Notes under the pieces: generated by a model
Database searches by the model: none
What the model was told of the DNA's origin: nothing
Seen by the model: the letters and a program-made list of their open reading frames with translations, nothing else
Program-made: the position numbers and the translations under genes
DNA from: a virus
IMG/VR virus record: IMGVR_UViG_3300049810_001362
Coordinates: 1 to 34,921 of that record
Strand: one strand, 5' to 3'
Length of the DNA: 34,921 nt
In this document: one piece after another, positions 11,701-20,904 of the stretch
Layout: each line of letters begins with the position of its first letter
How positions within the stretch are numbered: position 1 is the first letter of the stretch

Positions 11701-14700
11701 ATTACAGTAGACATAAATGTTAAAGATTTTGTAAAAGGTGATATCATCGGTATTAATGCTATACATAATGATAGTACAAGTCTTAACCTTGACGGATTTT
11801 ATAAAATTGATAGTATAAACAACAATGTTATAACTGTAGAAACTAACTCTCCAAAAACTACTGAAGATAGTGACCTAGTTGGCAATATAACGGTATTTTT
11901 AAAAGTTAGAGCAACAAATGTTGTTGAAGCAAACAAAATTGTACAAAAAAATCTACACGGTGAAGATTTACTATGGATTGATTCAATAACTGACGATAAT
12001 GAATGGGCAGTATATAAGAATACTAATTCATTTATTGATCATCAGCGTATTAATAATCCAGTATCTAATGCATCTGGAAATATTGAATCTATTACTTTAG
12101 ATGTTGCTAGTACTACTATTTTTAATCAAGGATTTCATAAATTATCAAAATATGATAGAATAACGTTTAGTGATATACAAGGTACTGTAGAACTTAATAG
12201 TACTTCAAAATATGTTGGCGGAACTATTACATCATCATCATTCCAGTTATATGATGATCCTGACTTAACTATACCAACAAACTCGTCTAGTTTTACAGCA
12301 CATACTTTCCGTACTGGTAAGTGGATAAACAATGGATCAAATTTTGGAACATCAATAGCTGTTGACGATAGAAATACTACATTATTAGTAAGTACACCAG
12401 ATGACGCTGACGGAAAGGTTTATGTATATAATAGACCAACTAATGCATTGACATATATATTAACACAAACTATTGAACCTTTTAAGTTTGGTAACGATAG
12501 ACAGCGTTTTGGAGCAGGCCTAGCAATAAGTCCAGACGGTGAATATGTTGTAGTCGGTTCGCCTAATGCTTCAAATGTAAAAACAAAATATTCAGGAGCA
12601 TTTCAATCAGCTGTTGATTATCCTAAAAATAGTATAGTTGGAAAAGATCAAGGGTTATGGCGTGCCAAAATTGATATTGAAGGCGAAGAAGATAATATTG
12701 TATTCAATAGTTTTAGTTCGGTTGTTGAAAATATTGAAGCTGCAGGTTTGCAAAATAATAGCACAGATTTTATTCCAACATTGCTTGTTGGGGATTATGC
12801 AATTGATCCTAATAATAACTTACTTGCATTTAATGGTTTACCAACAAGCCATATACTTGTTCGAGCACCGTTTTCGTTGTATGAAGGTAGTGGAATAAAC
12901 GATCAGGTAAGATTGCAATGGAATTCAGTAACATACGGAAACCAAGACTTATCAGCTTTAGCATCGAGGGCACCTTTTAACGGAAGTCATGCAGTAATCA
13001 CAGATACATTTTTAAGTCAAGAACATACAATACAAAAGAAAATTGACGAAGTTTTATATGTTAATAGTAGTACAACCGCTGTTGATATAGGAGATGTTTT
13101 ACAAACACCGGTTGCTACTGGTACAGTTGAATATACTAAATTAGTAGGCGCTGAAATACTAATATATCTAAGAGATGTAAACGGTTCATTTAATACTAGC
13201 GATAGTTTATTTAGAGACGATGGCGACTTTATCGGCGAATATGTTAAACAAGGACCAGTAGACCCTGTCAACACTTCAACAGTTTGGGGTGGATATTGGT
13301 GGATTGACACACCTGTGTATACACCAACTTCGTCTACAACAAATATTGACAAGGGCGCCGGATTAGTTTACTGGGATCTAATATCAGATAGTACTCCAAC
13401 TGGTAGATACTATTATTCGAGTTTGGATTATTTAACAACTGATATTAGTAGTCAAAATACTTTTACTGGTTATATAAGAACGTTAACATATAGAGGGCTA
13501 CCTGGAGCAGGTGGAAGTAATTCTACTTTCTCAAGTAACTTATATGTAATGCGAGCTCCTAAAGCACTCAGTGATACTATATCTCCAGGTGATCCAGTTA
13601 GTGTTTATGTTAACCAATTACCGCAATACACAACCGGTGACTTCAAAGATCTAACTACAATAGGATTAAGTTCTACAGTTACAAACACAACAAGAAACGT
13701 TTATGACGTATGGGACGGATACATTAATTTAGACTTTACTAAAACAGATGCATCAGATAATCCTTTTGAGCCAAGAGTAGGTGATACAGTTCGTGATTTA
13801 ACAACTGGAGCAACAGCTGAAGTAACATTTTATCAAAGAAACAGTTTAAATGCCACTATATTTGTAAAAAATTTAGTAGGTACATTTAGTGTTGGCGACG
13901 ACTATGGACAAAATGCAGAAATAGAATACTTGGCTACACCAGGTGATCCTGATGTAAATTATCAAACCGATCGTGTAATGGGCGAAATACAATTTACATC
14001 ATTAGGGTATACACCTTCTGGAATAGGTAAAATGCTAGTGTTTGATAGCGGAAATCCTATTACATTAAGTGCAGAAGATAATATTAATGAAGTTGAATAT
14101 TGGATGTATACTGAAGGAAATGTTTTAGGTATTCCTAGATTACCAAATCCACCAAGTAGTATAAACAACGATTGGGAACAAGTTTATAGAATTCCGGCAG
14201 AATCAACAGGAACACCAAGTGGATTTACTAACCAAGGACTATACACAGTATACAGTAGATCTGCTCCGGGCAGATATGATGAAATTGGTACATATACTGT
14301 TCCTGAACAACAGTCGAACTTTAAACTTGGTAGCAATATTAAAATTGCAAAAACTAGTAACGGCTTGTATAGAACAATGGTGCATGCCGAAGGCACACAG
14401 ACACAATCTTCACCAGGTAGAATCTATTTTATTAAGACTGGCATTGAAAATGGTATTACATATACATGGGAATATGCGAAAAACAAAAAGTACAAAGGTG
14501 TCTTTAACGAAAGTATAAGTTATTTTACTAACGATATTGTTTACAGAGAAAATCCTGCGGTGAGCGGAACAGGAGTATTATATGTAGCAAAAACTAATTT
14601 AGCACCAGGCACATTTAATACAACTGACTGGACAAGTACAGATGATTTAATTGACTATGTTGGATTTATACCAAACTCTTCAGGCACTAGTGTTATTAAC

Positions 14701-17700
14701 GACAGTACTGACGGAAGCACAGTTCTTGATCAAGGGTTACTTTCGACCTTCGGAAGTGAATTTGATATTAATAAAAACGGTGATGTACTAATTGCTAATG
14801 CATTATACGATAATGATAAAACTAATCAAGTTGTTGTATATCGGCAAAATAATGGCTTTTGGGAAAGAGGCCAAGAAATACAAGCACCAGATAAAACTAG
14901 CGGCTTTGGAAAGGCAATAGCAATATCAGATGATGGTATGTATATAGCAATTTCAGAACCATTTAATGATGATTACAATGCCGATCAAGGTAAAGTTTCG
15001 ATTTATCATCAAGTTAATGGTGTGTTTACATTCTTACAAGATTTACAAAGTCCTAACAATGAACGTGCTGAAAGATTTGGTTGGGAGTTGCAATATGACG
15101 GAAATAAGTTATTTGTAACTTCGAGAAATGCTGATTCAACTGAAACAACTACATTTGATTCTAATACCACTAGATTTGATAATTCTTTTACAGAAATAGT
15201 TGAAGAAAGAAAAGATGTTGGCGTAGTATTTGTATACGAAAAAACTCCAACAGGTATGTTGTTTGCACAAACTATTCAAATTCCAGATTCGGATGTTAAT
15301 ACGTTTGGCAGAAACATACTAGCAAAACTTAATCATTTTTATACAGGATTAGAAACTAAAGTTGATGAAAATTCTCAAGGCCAAGTAGTTGATTTTAGAA
15401 TAGATCAAGATGTTAAGATGTGGGAAACATATAGGTCTTCAAACAAAACAGTTGATGTAGAAAAAATTAAAAAAATATTTTTATATAACATTAAAGAAAA
15501 CGAATTACTTACATATCTTGATTACATAGATCCAATACAAGGCAAAGTAGCAGGACCTGCGGAGCAAGAACTTACATATAAAACATATTTTGATCCTGCA
15601 GTTTATACTACTTCTAGTAGTATTAGTGCAATACAAGATCAAACATCTGCTTGGGGACCAAAACAAGTCGGCGAAGTTTGGTGGAACTTAACAACAGCCA
15701 AGTTTACTAATCCTTATCAAGGTAGTATTCAATATGCAACACAATCTTGGAACAAAGTATTTCAAGGAAATTCAATTAATGTTTACGAATGGGTAGAATC
15801 AGATGTACTTCCAAGTGCTTGGGACGCAGAGTCTGATACTGAAACTGGGTTTTCTAAAGGATATAGTGGTAAAAGTTTATACGGAGATTCATCGTATTCA
15901 ACAAGACGAGTATACAATGAAATTTTAAAAACTTTCAAAACAATGTATTATTTCTGGGTAACAGATAAAACTATTGTTCCTAATGTTGAATTTAGAAAAA
16001 TTGATACTAGAGAAATTGCACAATATATTACTGATCCTGCAGCAAAAGGACATAGATTTGTTGCACTTATTTCACCAGAAAAATTTGTACTATATAACTG
16101 CGAACCTTTGATAAAAGGTACAGATGTTGCCATTAATATACAATTTTGGACAATTAAAAATCAAAACCAAAATATTCATAACCAATATCAAATTGTTAGC
16201 GAAGGCCTTGAAACTAGCCAACCAAATCCAGATGTTGTTATAAAATGGTTTGATAGTTTAATCGGATATGATGCACAATCGAGAATAGTACCAGATCCAA
16301 CACTTAGTGACAGAGAAAAATACGGGTCACTTAATAGACCTCGACAGTCTTGGTTTAAAAACAAAAACGAAGCACTAAAACAAGTGATTGAGCGTGTAAA
16401 CCTTGTTCTTACAAAGAATTTAATTATTGACGATAAAGATATAAGCAAATTATCGTTAAACGATCCGATATTAACTACAGCTAGTAATTTATATGATGTT
16501 GAAGTAGAAACAGTAGCAGATCTTGCAACAGTTGGAACAGACAAAATTGAAAGAGCAGTACTATCTCCTGTGATCAAAGACGGAAAAATTACAGATGTAA
16601 CTATTATTAATCCTGGTAAAGGATACAGATATCCTCCTACTATATCAATAGCAGGCAAAGGTACAGATGCAGAATTATTGCCAGTAATCGACGGAGCAGG
16701 TAAAATAATATCTGTAACAGTATTGCAAGAAGGAACATATTACGATTCAAGTACTATTTTAACTGTACGAAATTTTTCTGTATTAGTTAAAGCTGATGAA
16801 ACTTTGCTAGGTAAATGGGCTCTTTATCAAAGAGAAAATAGAGCCTGGAATAGAATAAAAAGTCAATCTTATAATGTATCTTTATTTTGGAAATATATTG
16901 ATTGGTATGCTACAGGATATAATGAAGCAACTGACATTGATTACCTTATTGACAATAGTTATGAATTAACAAGTTTAGATAATCCTGTTGGAAGTGTTGT
17001 AAAAATATCAAATATTGGTACAGGCGGATGGCTGTTAATTGAAAAAATATCAGCCAGCGATAGCGAAGATTATACACAAAATTATAAAACTATTGGTAGA
17101 CAAAACGGTACAATTAAATTTAACGAAACGTTATATGATTCAGAAGCAGCATTTACTGGGTTTGATACAATTAGTTTTGATACTAAAGTGTTTGACAGTG
17201 AACCAATTAAAGAACTTAGAATTATTTTAAACACAATAAAAGATGATATTTTAATTGATGAACTATTAGTTGAATTTAATAAGTTATTTTTTGCAAGTTT
17301 GCGTTATGTATTTTCAGAACAAACATACGTAGATTGGGCGTTTAAAACTAGTTTTATAAAAGCTAAACATAACGTTGGTTCGTTACGTGAAGATATTACA
17401 TTTAACAATGATAACCTTCCAAGTTACGAAGCATATGTTAAAGAAGTTAAACCGTTTGCAACAAAAATTAGAGAATACCTAAGTGCGTATGAGGGTTTAG
17501 ACCCTACAAAAACAGTAACAACTGATTTTGACTTACCAGCATCTTATAATGCTATAGAAGGTAAAATATTACCAAAGAATATTAAAGTTATTGATGATGT
17601 ACTAGTAGGAACAACTCCTGATCTAGAAACTTATCCAAATAAAAATTGGTTAGATAATAGTAGCTATAGCATTGTCAGCGTAACTCCAGTTGATGGTGGT

Positions 17701-20700
17701 CAAGGTTATACATCACCTCCAGAGTTAACATTAACCGGCGGCGGTGGATCAGGCACTGTTCTAAAAACATATTTAGGAACAAAGGGAGATGTAACAAAGG
17801 TTGATGTAGTTGTTTCTGGTAGCGGATATTACAGCACACCTGTAATCTCAGTTAACGGCAATCTTATAGATGGCGGCAGAGATGCAACTTTCAGTGTAGA
17901 ACTAGGTAATAATCCAGTAAGAGGAATTACTACTACAGTTAATTTTGATAGAACTACAGGAACATATGTATATACGCAAATTGATCAAACACAAACATTT
18001 ACAGCATCAGGATCTCAGTTTGAATTTAATTTAAATTGGCCCATTGATTTAAAGATTACTGATATAAGTGTATTTAGAAATAATATTGAACAATTAAGTA
18101 ACGAATATACCTATACTAATATCTTAGATGCTACAGCAAGCTATGAAAGATATTATGGACAAGTATCTTTTACAAATAAACCAGATGCTAACGATATAAT
18201 TGTTATTAATTACAAACTTTCTCCAGATCTATATCAAGCAGCAGATCGAATTAGTAATTTATATAATCCACAAGAAGGGCAATTAGGCAAAGAATTAAGC
18301 CAGTTAATGACAGGCATTGATTACGGCGGCGTAGAAGTTAAGAGCTTTGGAATGTCGCAGGGTCAAGGATGGGATTCAGATGCATGGTTTGGATCAACTT
18401 GGGATAGTTATGATAATACTTATAATGATGAAATTTTTGAATTAGGTGATAGTACAACACTATTTAATTTTAGCAAGCCATTAGAAACAGGTGTAGAATA
18501 TCATGTTTATAGAAACAATGTTAGAATTGATGATCCTAATTTTGGAACAGCACAGCAGACAAATCCAAATGCACTAGTGCAAAGTATTACAGGTGCAGGG
18601 CAAACAGCATGGTCTCGAACAGATGATGATTATGATGTAACAAACTATGTTGCATTTAACGAAGAAGCTGTTCCATTTGGAAATACAGATGTTGTAATAT
18701 TTAGAAAATCAACTAGCGATGGCACTTTCCTACCAAATGAGCAAACATACGACAGTATTATACAAGGCGGTAGTTTAAATTATTCTACAGCAACAGGATT
18801 AGAAAGTGCAGACATTACAATTGACGGTGATGGATTTGTTACACCTACTACAAGTGCAGGCCCTGAAGAACAAGTTCCTGGACAGATATTAGATACTGTT
18901 GATATTAAAGTGTTTGAAAGACCTAAAGGTGGAGGAAGCCAAGTAGCTTCTACAAATTATAATGGTAATGGTAGTAAAGTTACATTTGATATAGGAGCAA
19001 AGCCTTTAACTACACAATCAGTATTTGTTAAAGTAGCAGGAAATATACAAACACTTGGCGAAGACAATGACTATACTATTGATTTTAATAATAACACTAT
19101 AACACTAGCAAGCGCACCGGCTATAAATTCTAAAGTAAATATTATAACATTAGGCGTAAGCGGAACAAAAATTATTGATATTGATACAATAGTAGCTGAC
19201 GGAAGTACAACTTCATTTATAACAAATGTAAGATACAAAGCTAACTTACAAAATATTATTACAATGAACGGCCTTCCAATAGAAAACGTTGTAAATAAAA
19301 GTAAAAAAGCAGATGGCATTGCTGGCAATGCATTAATCAAGTTTGCTATACCTCCAACAGCAGGTTCTGAAATTAAATATGTGTTCTTTGAAGACGATTT
19401 ATTAGTTAAAAACTATAGTGAAGTAAATGTTGAAACTATTACAGCTGATGGAAGTAGTTTAGCATATGACATTACAACCACTCCAAGTGTACAGCAACCA
19501 TTGCATTTTAAAACATTAGTAAAAGCTGGAAATAAAATATTTAACGCAGGATATAATCAAAGATATATTACTAAGGCAACTACATTAGAATATAAAATTG
19601 AGGAATGGCAATTCCCTCCTGGCTCACTTGATAGCAGATATGTAGAAGTTTACTTAAACGGTGTTATACTTGATACTGTAAAATGGAACTTAATAGTAGG
19701 AGCAAGTACTGTTATTAGATTAAAAGGCGAAGTGCAACAGCAAGATGGTGACATACTAGATGTGTTTGTAATGACCGACGGTGAGTATAGATTTGGATAT
19801 GTAGATTCTGCGTCAAGGCTATTTGTAAAAACTCCTAATCAAATACATTTTGATACAGCTATTGCTGAAGGCACAGAAATTGAAATATTTACATTTAATA
19901 ATCATGATTATCAAGATATACAAACAATAAATTATGATGTAATTGACAGAATTAATTTAGTTCCAGGCACTGATGAATACCAAAAATATATACATCTACA
20001 TAATGGACTTATAAAATTAAATCAAGAAGCTATTGATGCACAATATTTATGGGTATCAATTAATGGACAATTACTAACTCCGAGTGTAGATTATTTTGTA
20101 ACAGATAATAAACAGTATGTTAAAATTGAATCAACTATATCTGAAAATGATGTAGTCCAAGTAGTACATTTTGCAGCTAGTAAAACACAAAATAAATTTG
20201 GATGGTCACAGTTTAAAGATATGTTGAACCGAACACACTACATTAGGATAAACAATGAAGAAGAAGTTACACTAGCAAAAGATTTGTATCAATACGATCA
20301 AAGTATTACGGTAATTAATGGAGAAGCATTACCGTCACCAGTTGCAGGATCACTAAAACCAGCAATAATTATGATTGGCGGAGAAAGAATTGAATACTTT
20401 GTACGTAACGGAAATGTAATAAGTCAATTTAGAAGAGGTACTTTAGGAACAGGTGTTAAAAACATGTATCCAGCTGATACAGTAGTATTAAATATTTCAG
20501 GCAAAAACTCTATGCCGTACAAAGATGAAACATTAACAACAATATTTACAGCAGACGGTACATCGTCGACATATGAACTTGATTTTACAGCTAGTAATAT
20601 AAACGAATTTGAAGTTTTTGTTGCAGGTAAGCGTTTACGTAAAAATTCAATAAACAATTACATTTTTAACGAAATAACAGGACCAGTTTCTCAGGATAGT

Positions 20701-20904
20701 CCTGAAGGTGACGAAACAATATCAGCTGAATTTACTGTAAACGGTAATCAGCTAGTACTTACAACCACTCCAACACAGAATACAAAAGTGATTGTTGTAA
20801 GAAAACAAGGACAACAGTGGACAGAACCAGGTACTGCACTTGCAGATAGCGATTCTAACATAAGTAGATTCTTACGTGCAGCAAGAGTTGACTTGCCGCG
20901 ATAA
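5758..20904 (+). CDS. Giant multidomain baseplate/virion structural protein (gp7 position)
   Basis: A single uninterrupted frame of 5048 residues, 43% of the window. It sits directly after gp6, where T4 has gp7 (1032 aa), and is probably a baseplate wedge or peripheral tail protein. Residues about 25-160 match a head segment known from large marine phage baseplate proteins (LPRYYRTPANKKFL, YQLEP, DWDKLTNFREYYWLPNGP). Further modules are W-x-Y-G-V-Y segments near 1442-1480, 1701-1741 and 2912-2961; FG-GAP-like repeats near 2190-2270 and 2990-3190; a Trp-rich block (VGEVWWNLTTAKF) near 3305-3360; paired GxGY motifs near 3614-3675 and 3972-4036; and at least four ADG-type beta modules from about 4070 to the end. 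I see no signal peptide, membrane segment or catalytic motif. That it is structural is secure; gp7 orthology is an inference from position. It could also act as a peripheral host-recognition appendage. Confidence 0.8.
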   Translation: MAYNNDQSDQPLPGGNENRKRQSASHLPRYYRTPANKKFLASTMDQLIQPGVVEKLNGYVGRKTAKAFSSTDNYVSDVSADRENYQLEPASIVKDNLGNVTFYKDYNDYVNQLDSFNKGTNDHSILNQQEYYAWDPHVDWDKLTNFREYYWLPNGPQSFGVPGNTIDVESTYTVRIGDNVDNNTYVFSPDGLTNNPTITLYRGITYKFDIDTPNLPFTIKTKKTLDEGYDLDSSSIIVLEGVSVQGLEKGVSTLQLGTDTPDILYYMASNDLQASGTIVVKDISEATFIDVEKEILGKKTYKASNGAVLSNGMKIFFTGEVEPASYAEGAFYVEGVGDKIKLVSETNLNVPTDFTDDVEIAFDANGFDRLPFGKAIGFPTKKDYLVINRSAKDGNLWARYNRWFHKSVIETSAAQNNQPSDLDQLQRAKRPIIEFEADIKLHNFGTKIKKDVDLIDNFTTDVFSTIEGGIGYNIDGIDIVKGMRILFTADTDILVKGRIFEVDIIKFAGGESTNNQITLKEVSDSIPQENETVLALNGNTFKGKMLYFQNGTWQETQQKTNTNQPPLFDIFDSNGKSYSDTSTYEASTFSGNKLFSYKQGTGPSDTELGFPLSYRSISNVGDIVFNYDILQDTMTYTNENNIFKVNTDVGFLRKYSDLNVFETVTGWKKVTTLTEQPVIRQYVFDNTTTGFEIDVYNNSGFLNDLWVRVYLNNKLQFENVDYTITTNNQNNAQINFNNTLVLNDDIVIKTKSKTLKNDNGFYEIPTSLERNPKNENLKEFTLGEVNDHVSTIVENLDNFAGVFPGTGNLRDLSNLSDLGRRFLQHSAPMNLSLYHITDKDSNIIKSLDYARTEYNRFKREFLQVALNSEFQGSTKDHVDSILQTINSVKSKEMPFYFSDMVPTGAVKKLSYTILDADETFFALSEVFDNNTLSKKAVSVYKNNIQLVYNKDYTFNSDGFAVVTATKAQDDVIDIFEYETTNGSYVPPTPTKLGLYPAYEPMLYSDDTYLTTTSFIQGHDGSRFVAFNDYRDDLLLELEKRIFNNIKIKYDPTLLDINDLVPGEYRQTGMSFSEINKSMLSNFLSWSKFIDTDYTLHNFFERTNTFTFNYSKSNSPSGSTLPGFWRQIYKRAFDTDRPHTHPWEMLGLTIKPSWWDTQYGPAPYTKDNLLMWTDLQDGILRQPGVKYKILNKYVRPNLLANIPSDANGNLLPPLSIGWISNYQPDSISNSFVFGDGAPVESAWRNSSDYAFSLIKAFIINKPSLIFSTGFDRFNQIRNSAGAIVYKPTNKRITLKDLVFPSVASDATQTFTSGLINYIASYMAGDVLKNYAKYKENITSIDNQIGFKLAGFTDIEKFKLILDSRTPTNEGNVFVPDENYQIFLNTSSPVKTVEYSGVIIERRTDGYVIKGYSPNNTIFKYFSAVSKQNDPSINIGGISEDYVEWDSNKTYVAGQNVEYQGSYYRTKTQHQSTQLFDETQFAKLAALPLKGGREAFIRKQFTNNIINEMPYGTLLTGIQDVVDFLLGYGEYLKSEGFVFDYFQGDSKVVLDWRHCVNEFLFWTTQNWAAGSVITLSPGAEQIKINTNYSMVDNIFDGFYGYGLLKADGQKLVEDFANLGRSPNEFSIGPKNTADGIYFISLPLVQKEHVVIIDNATVFGDVIFDQQPGYRQERIKILGYRTTDWDGSLNIPGFIFDEPNIVEWEQWQDYNIGAVVKNKEFYYSAPKKVPGSQTFDATNWNVLSEKPEGGLYANFEYKTNQFADFYDLDSDNFDVEQQKMAQHLIGYQKRQYLQNIVNDDVSQYKFYQGFIQDKGSKNALTKLFDALASDDKDSLEFYEEWAIKDGQYGASEGFDDVIFRLDEGKFRLVPQPIELVNSTTGRETDLIYRIKPYEVYQKSKNYNHKPLPAKYVFDSYTKNAGYVNQQDVRGIVTNYENILDFNFADIAKNAYIWVGNQDKDWTVYKHIDTPYVINQIGKGEATFDITVDINVKDFVKGDIIGINAIHNDSTSLNLDGFYKIDSINNNVITVETNSPKTTEDSDLVGNITVFLKVRATNVVEANKIVQKNLHGEDLLWIDSITDDNEWAVYKNTNSFIDHQRINNPVSNASGNIESITLDVASTTIFNQGFHKLSKYDRITFSDIQGTVELNSTSKYVGGTITSSSFQLYDDPDLTIPTNSSSFTAHTFRTGKWINNGSNFGTSIAVDDRNTTLLVSTPDDADGKVYVYNRPTNALTYILTQTIEPFKFGNDRQRFGAGLAISPDGEYVVVGSPNASNVKTKYSGAFQSAVDYPKNSIVGKDQGLWRAKIDIEGEEDNIVFNSFSSVVENIEAAGLQNNSTDFIPTLLVGDYAIDPNNNLLAFNGLPTSHILVRAPFSLYEGSGINDQVRLQWNSVTYGNQDLSALASRAPFNGSHAVITDTFLSQEHTIQKKIDEVLYVNSSTTAVDIGDVLQTPVATGTVEYTKLVGAEILIYLRDVNGSFNTSDSLFRDDGDFIGEYVKQGPVDPVNTSTVWGGYWWIDTPVYTPTSSTTNIDKGAGLVYWDLISDSTPTGRYYYSSLDYLTTDISSQNTFTGYIRTLTYRGLPGAGGSNSTFSSNLYVMRAPKALSDTISPGDPVSVYVNQLPQYTTGDFKDLTTIGLSSTVTNTTRNVYDVWDGYINLDFTKTDASDNPFEPRVGDTVRDLTTGATAEVTFYQRNSLNATIFVKNLVGTFSVGDDYGQNAEIEYLATPGDPDVNYQTDRVMGEIQFTSLGYTPSGIGKMLVFDSGNPITLSAEDNINEVEYWMYTEGNVLGIPRLPNPPSSINNDWEQVYRIPAESTGTPSGFTNQGLYTVYSRSAPGRYDEIGTYTVPEQQSNFKLGSNIKIAKTSNGLYRTMVHAEGTQTQSSPGRIYFIKTGIENGITYTWEYAKNKKYKGVFNESISYFTNDIVYRENPAVSGTGVLYVAKTNLAPGTFNTTDWTSTDDLIDYVGFIPNSSGTSVINDSTDGSTVLDQGLLSTFGSEFDINKNGDVLIANALYDNDKTNQVVVYRQNNGFWERGQEIQAPDKTSGFGKAIAISDDGMYIAISEPFNDDYNADQGKVSIYHQVNGVFTFLQDLQSPNNERAERFGWELQYDGNKLFVTSRNADSTETTTFDSNTTRFDNSFTEIVEERKDVGVVFVYEKTPTGMLFAQTIQIPDSDVNTFGRNILAKLNHFYTGLETKVDENSQGQVVDFRIDQDVKMWETYRSSNKTVDVEKIKKIFLYNIKENELLTYLDYIDPIQGKVAGPAEQELTYKTYFDPAVYTTSSSISAIQDQTSAWGPKQVGEVWWNLTTAKFTNPYQGSIQYATQSWNKVFQGNSINVYEWVESDVLPSAWDAESDTETGFSKGYSGKSLYGDSSYSTRRVYNEILKTFKTMYYFWVTDKTIVPNVEFRKIDTREIAQYITDPAAKGHRFVALISPEKFVLYNCEPLIKGTDVAINIQFWTIKNQNQNIHNQYQIVSEGLETSQPNPDVVIKWFDSLIGYDAQSRIVPDPTLSDREKYGSLNRPRQSWFKNKNEALKQVIERVNLVLTKNLIIDDKDISKLSLNDPILTTASNLYDVEVETVADLATVGTDKIERAVLSPVIKDGKITDVTIINPGKGYRYPPTISIAGKGTDAELLPVIDGAGKIISVTVLQEGTYYDSSTILTVRNFSVLVKADETLLGKWALYQRENRAWNRIKSQSYNVSLFWKYIDWYATGYNEATDIDYLIDNSYELTSLDNPVGSVVKISNIGTGGWLLIEKISASDSEDYTQNYKTIGRQNGTIKFNETLYDSEAAFTGFDTISFDTKVFDSEPIKELRIILNTIKDDILIDELLVEFNKLFFASLRYVFSEQTYVDWAFKTSFIKAKHNVGSLREDITFNNDNLPSYEAYVKEVKPFATKIREYLSAYEGLDPTKTVTTDFDLPASYNAIEGKILPKNIKVIDDVLVGTTPDLETYPNKNWLDNSSYSIVSVTPVDGGQGYTSPPELTLTGGGGSGTVLKTYLGTKGDVTKVDVVVSGSGYYSTPVISVNGNLIDGGRDATFSVELGNNPVRGITTTVNFDRTTGTYVYTQIDQTQTFTASGSQFEFNLNWPIDLKITDISVFRNNIEQLSNEYTYTNILDATASYERYYGQVSFTNKPDANDIIVINYKLSPDLYQAADRISNLYNPQEGQLGKELSQLMTGIDYGGVEVKSFGMSQGQGWDSDAWFGSTWDSYDNTYNDEIFELGDSTTLFNFSKPLETGVEYHVYRNNVRIDDPNFGTAQQTNPNALVQSITGAGQTAWSRTDDDYDVTNYVAFNEEAVPFGNTDVVIFRKSTSDGTFLPNEQTYDSIIQGGSLNYSTATGLESADITIDGDGFVTPTTSAGPEEQVPGQILDTVDIKVFERPKGGGSQVASTNYNGNGSKVTFDIGAKPLTTQSVFVKVAGNIQTLGEDNDYTIDFNNNTITLASAPAINSKVNIITLGVSGTKIIDIDTIVADGSTTSFITNVRYKANLQNIITMNGLPIENVVNKSKKADGIAGNALIKFAIPPTAGSEIKYVFFEDDLLVKNYSEVNVETITADGSSLAYDITTTPSVQQPLHFKTLVKAGNKIFNAGYNQRYITKATTLEYKIEEWQFPPGSLDSRYVEVYLNGVILDTVKWNLIVGASTVIRLKGEVQQQDGDILDVFVMTDGEYRFGYVDSASRLFVKTPNQIHFDTAIAEGTEIEIFTFNNHDYQDIQTINYDVIDRINLVPGTDEYQKYIHLHNGLIKLNQEAIDAQYLWVSINGQLLTPSVDYFVTDNKQYVKIESTISENDVVQVVHFAASKTQNKFGWSQFKDMLNRTHYIRINNEEEVTLAKDLYQYDQSITVINGEALPSPVAGSLKPAIIMIGGERIEYFVRNGNVISQFRRGTLGTGVKNMYPADTVVLNISGKNSMPYKDETLTTIFTADGTSSTYELDFTASNINEFEVFVAGKRLRKNSINNYIFNEITGPVSQDSPEGDETISAEFTVNGNQLVLTTTPTQNTKVIVVRKQGQQWTEPGTALADSDSNISRFLRAARVDLPR
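12325..15320 (+). other. FG-GAP/beta-propeller-like repeat region within the giant protein, split by a large insertion
   Basis: Five or six copies of a pattern FG-x-(S/A)-(hydrophobic)-A-(hydrophobic)-(S/N)-D-G-(hydrophobic)3 followed by a Y/V-rich strand. They lie near residues 2190-2225 (FGTSIAVDD), 2247-2270 (FGAGLAISPDGEYVVVGSP), 2990-3017 (FGSEFDINKNGDVLIA), 3048-3073 (FGKAIAISDDGMYIAISEP), 3104-3126 (FGWELQYDGNKLFVTS) and a degenerate one near 3180 (FGRNIL). Such repeats resemble integrin-type FG-GAP or related propeller blades. Copies two and three are about 720 residues apart, so the presumed propeller carries a large insertion. Confidence 0.6.
16597..17865 (+). repeat. Two GxGY repeat modules within the giant protein
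   Basis: Two modules of about 60 residues share the layout V-(T/S)-(V/I)-x2-P-x(1-3)-G-x-GY-x2-PP-x(4-5)-G-x-G, a glycine-bearing spacer, then a V-x-V-x2-(S/E)-G-(S/T)-x-Y-x-(S/D) half. They lie near residues 3614-3675 (GKGYRYPPTISIAG, then EGTYYDSS) and 3972-4036 (GQGYTSPPELTLTG, then GSGYYSTPVISV). This looks like a diverged internal duplication at protein level, of a type common in phage structural proteins. Confidence 0.65.
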
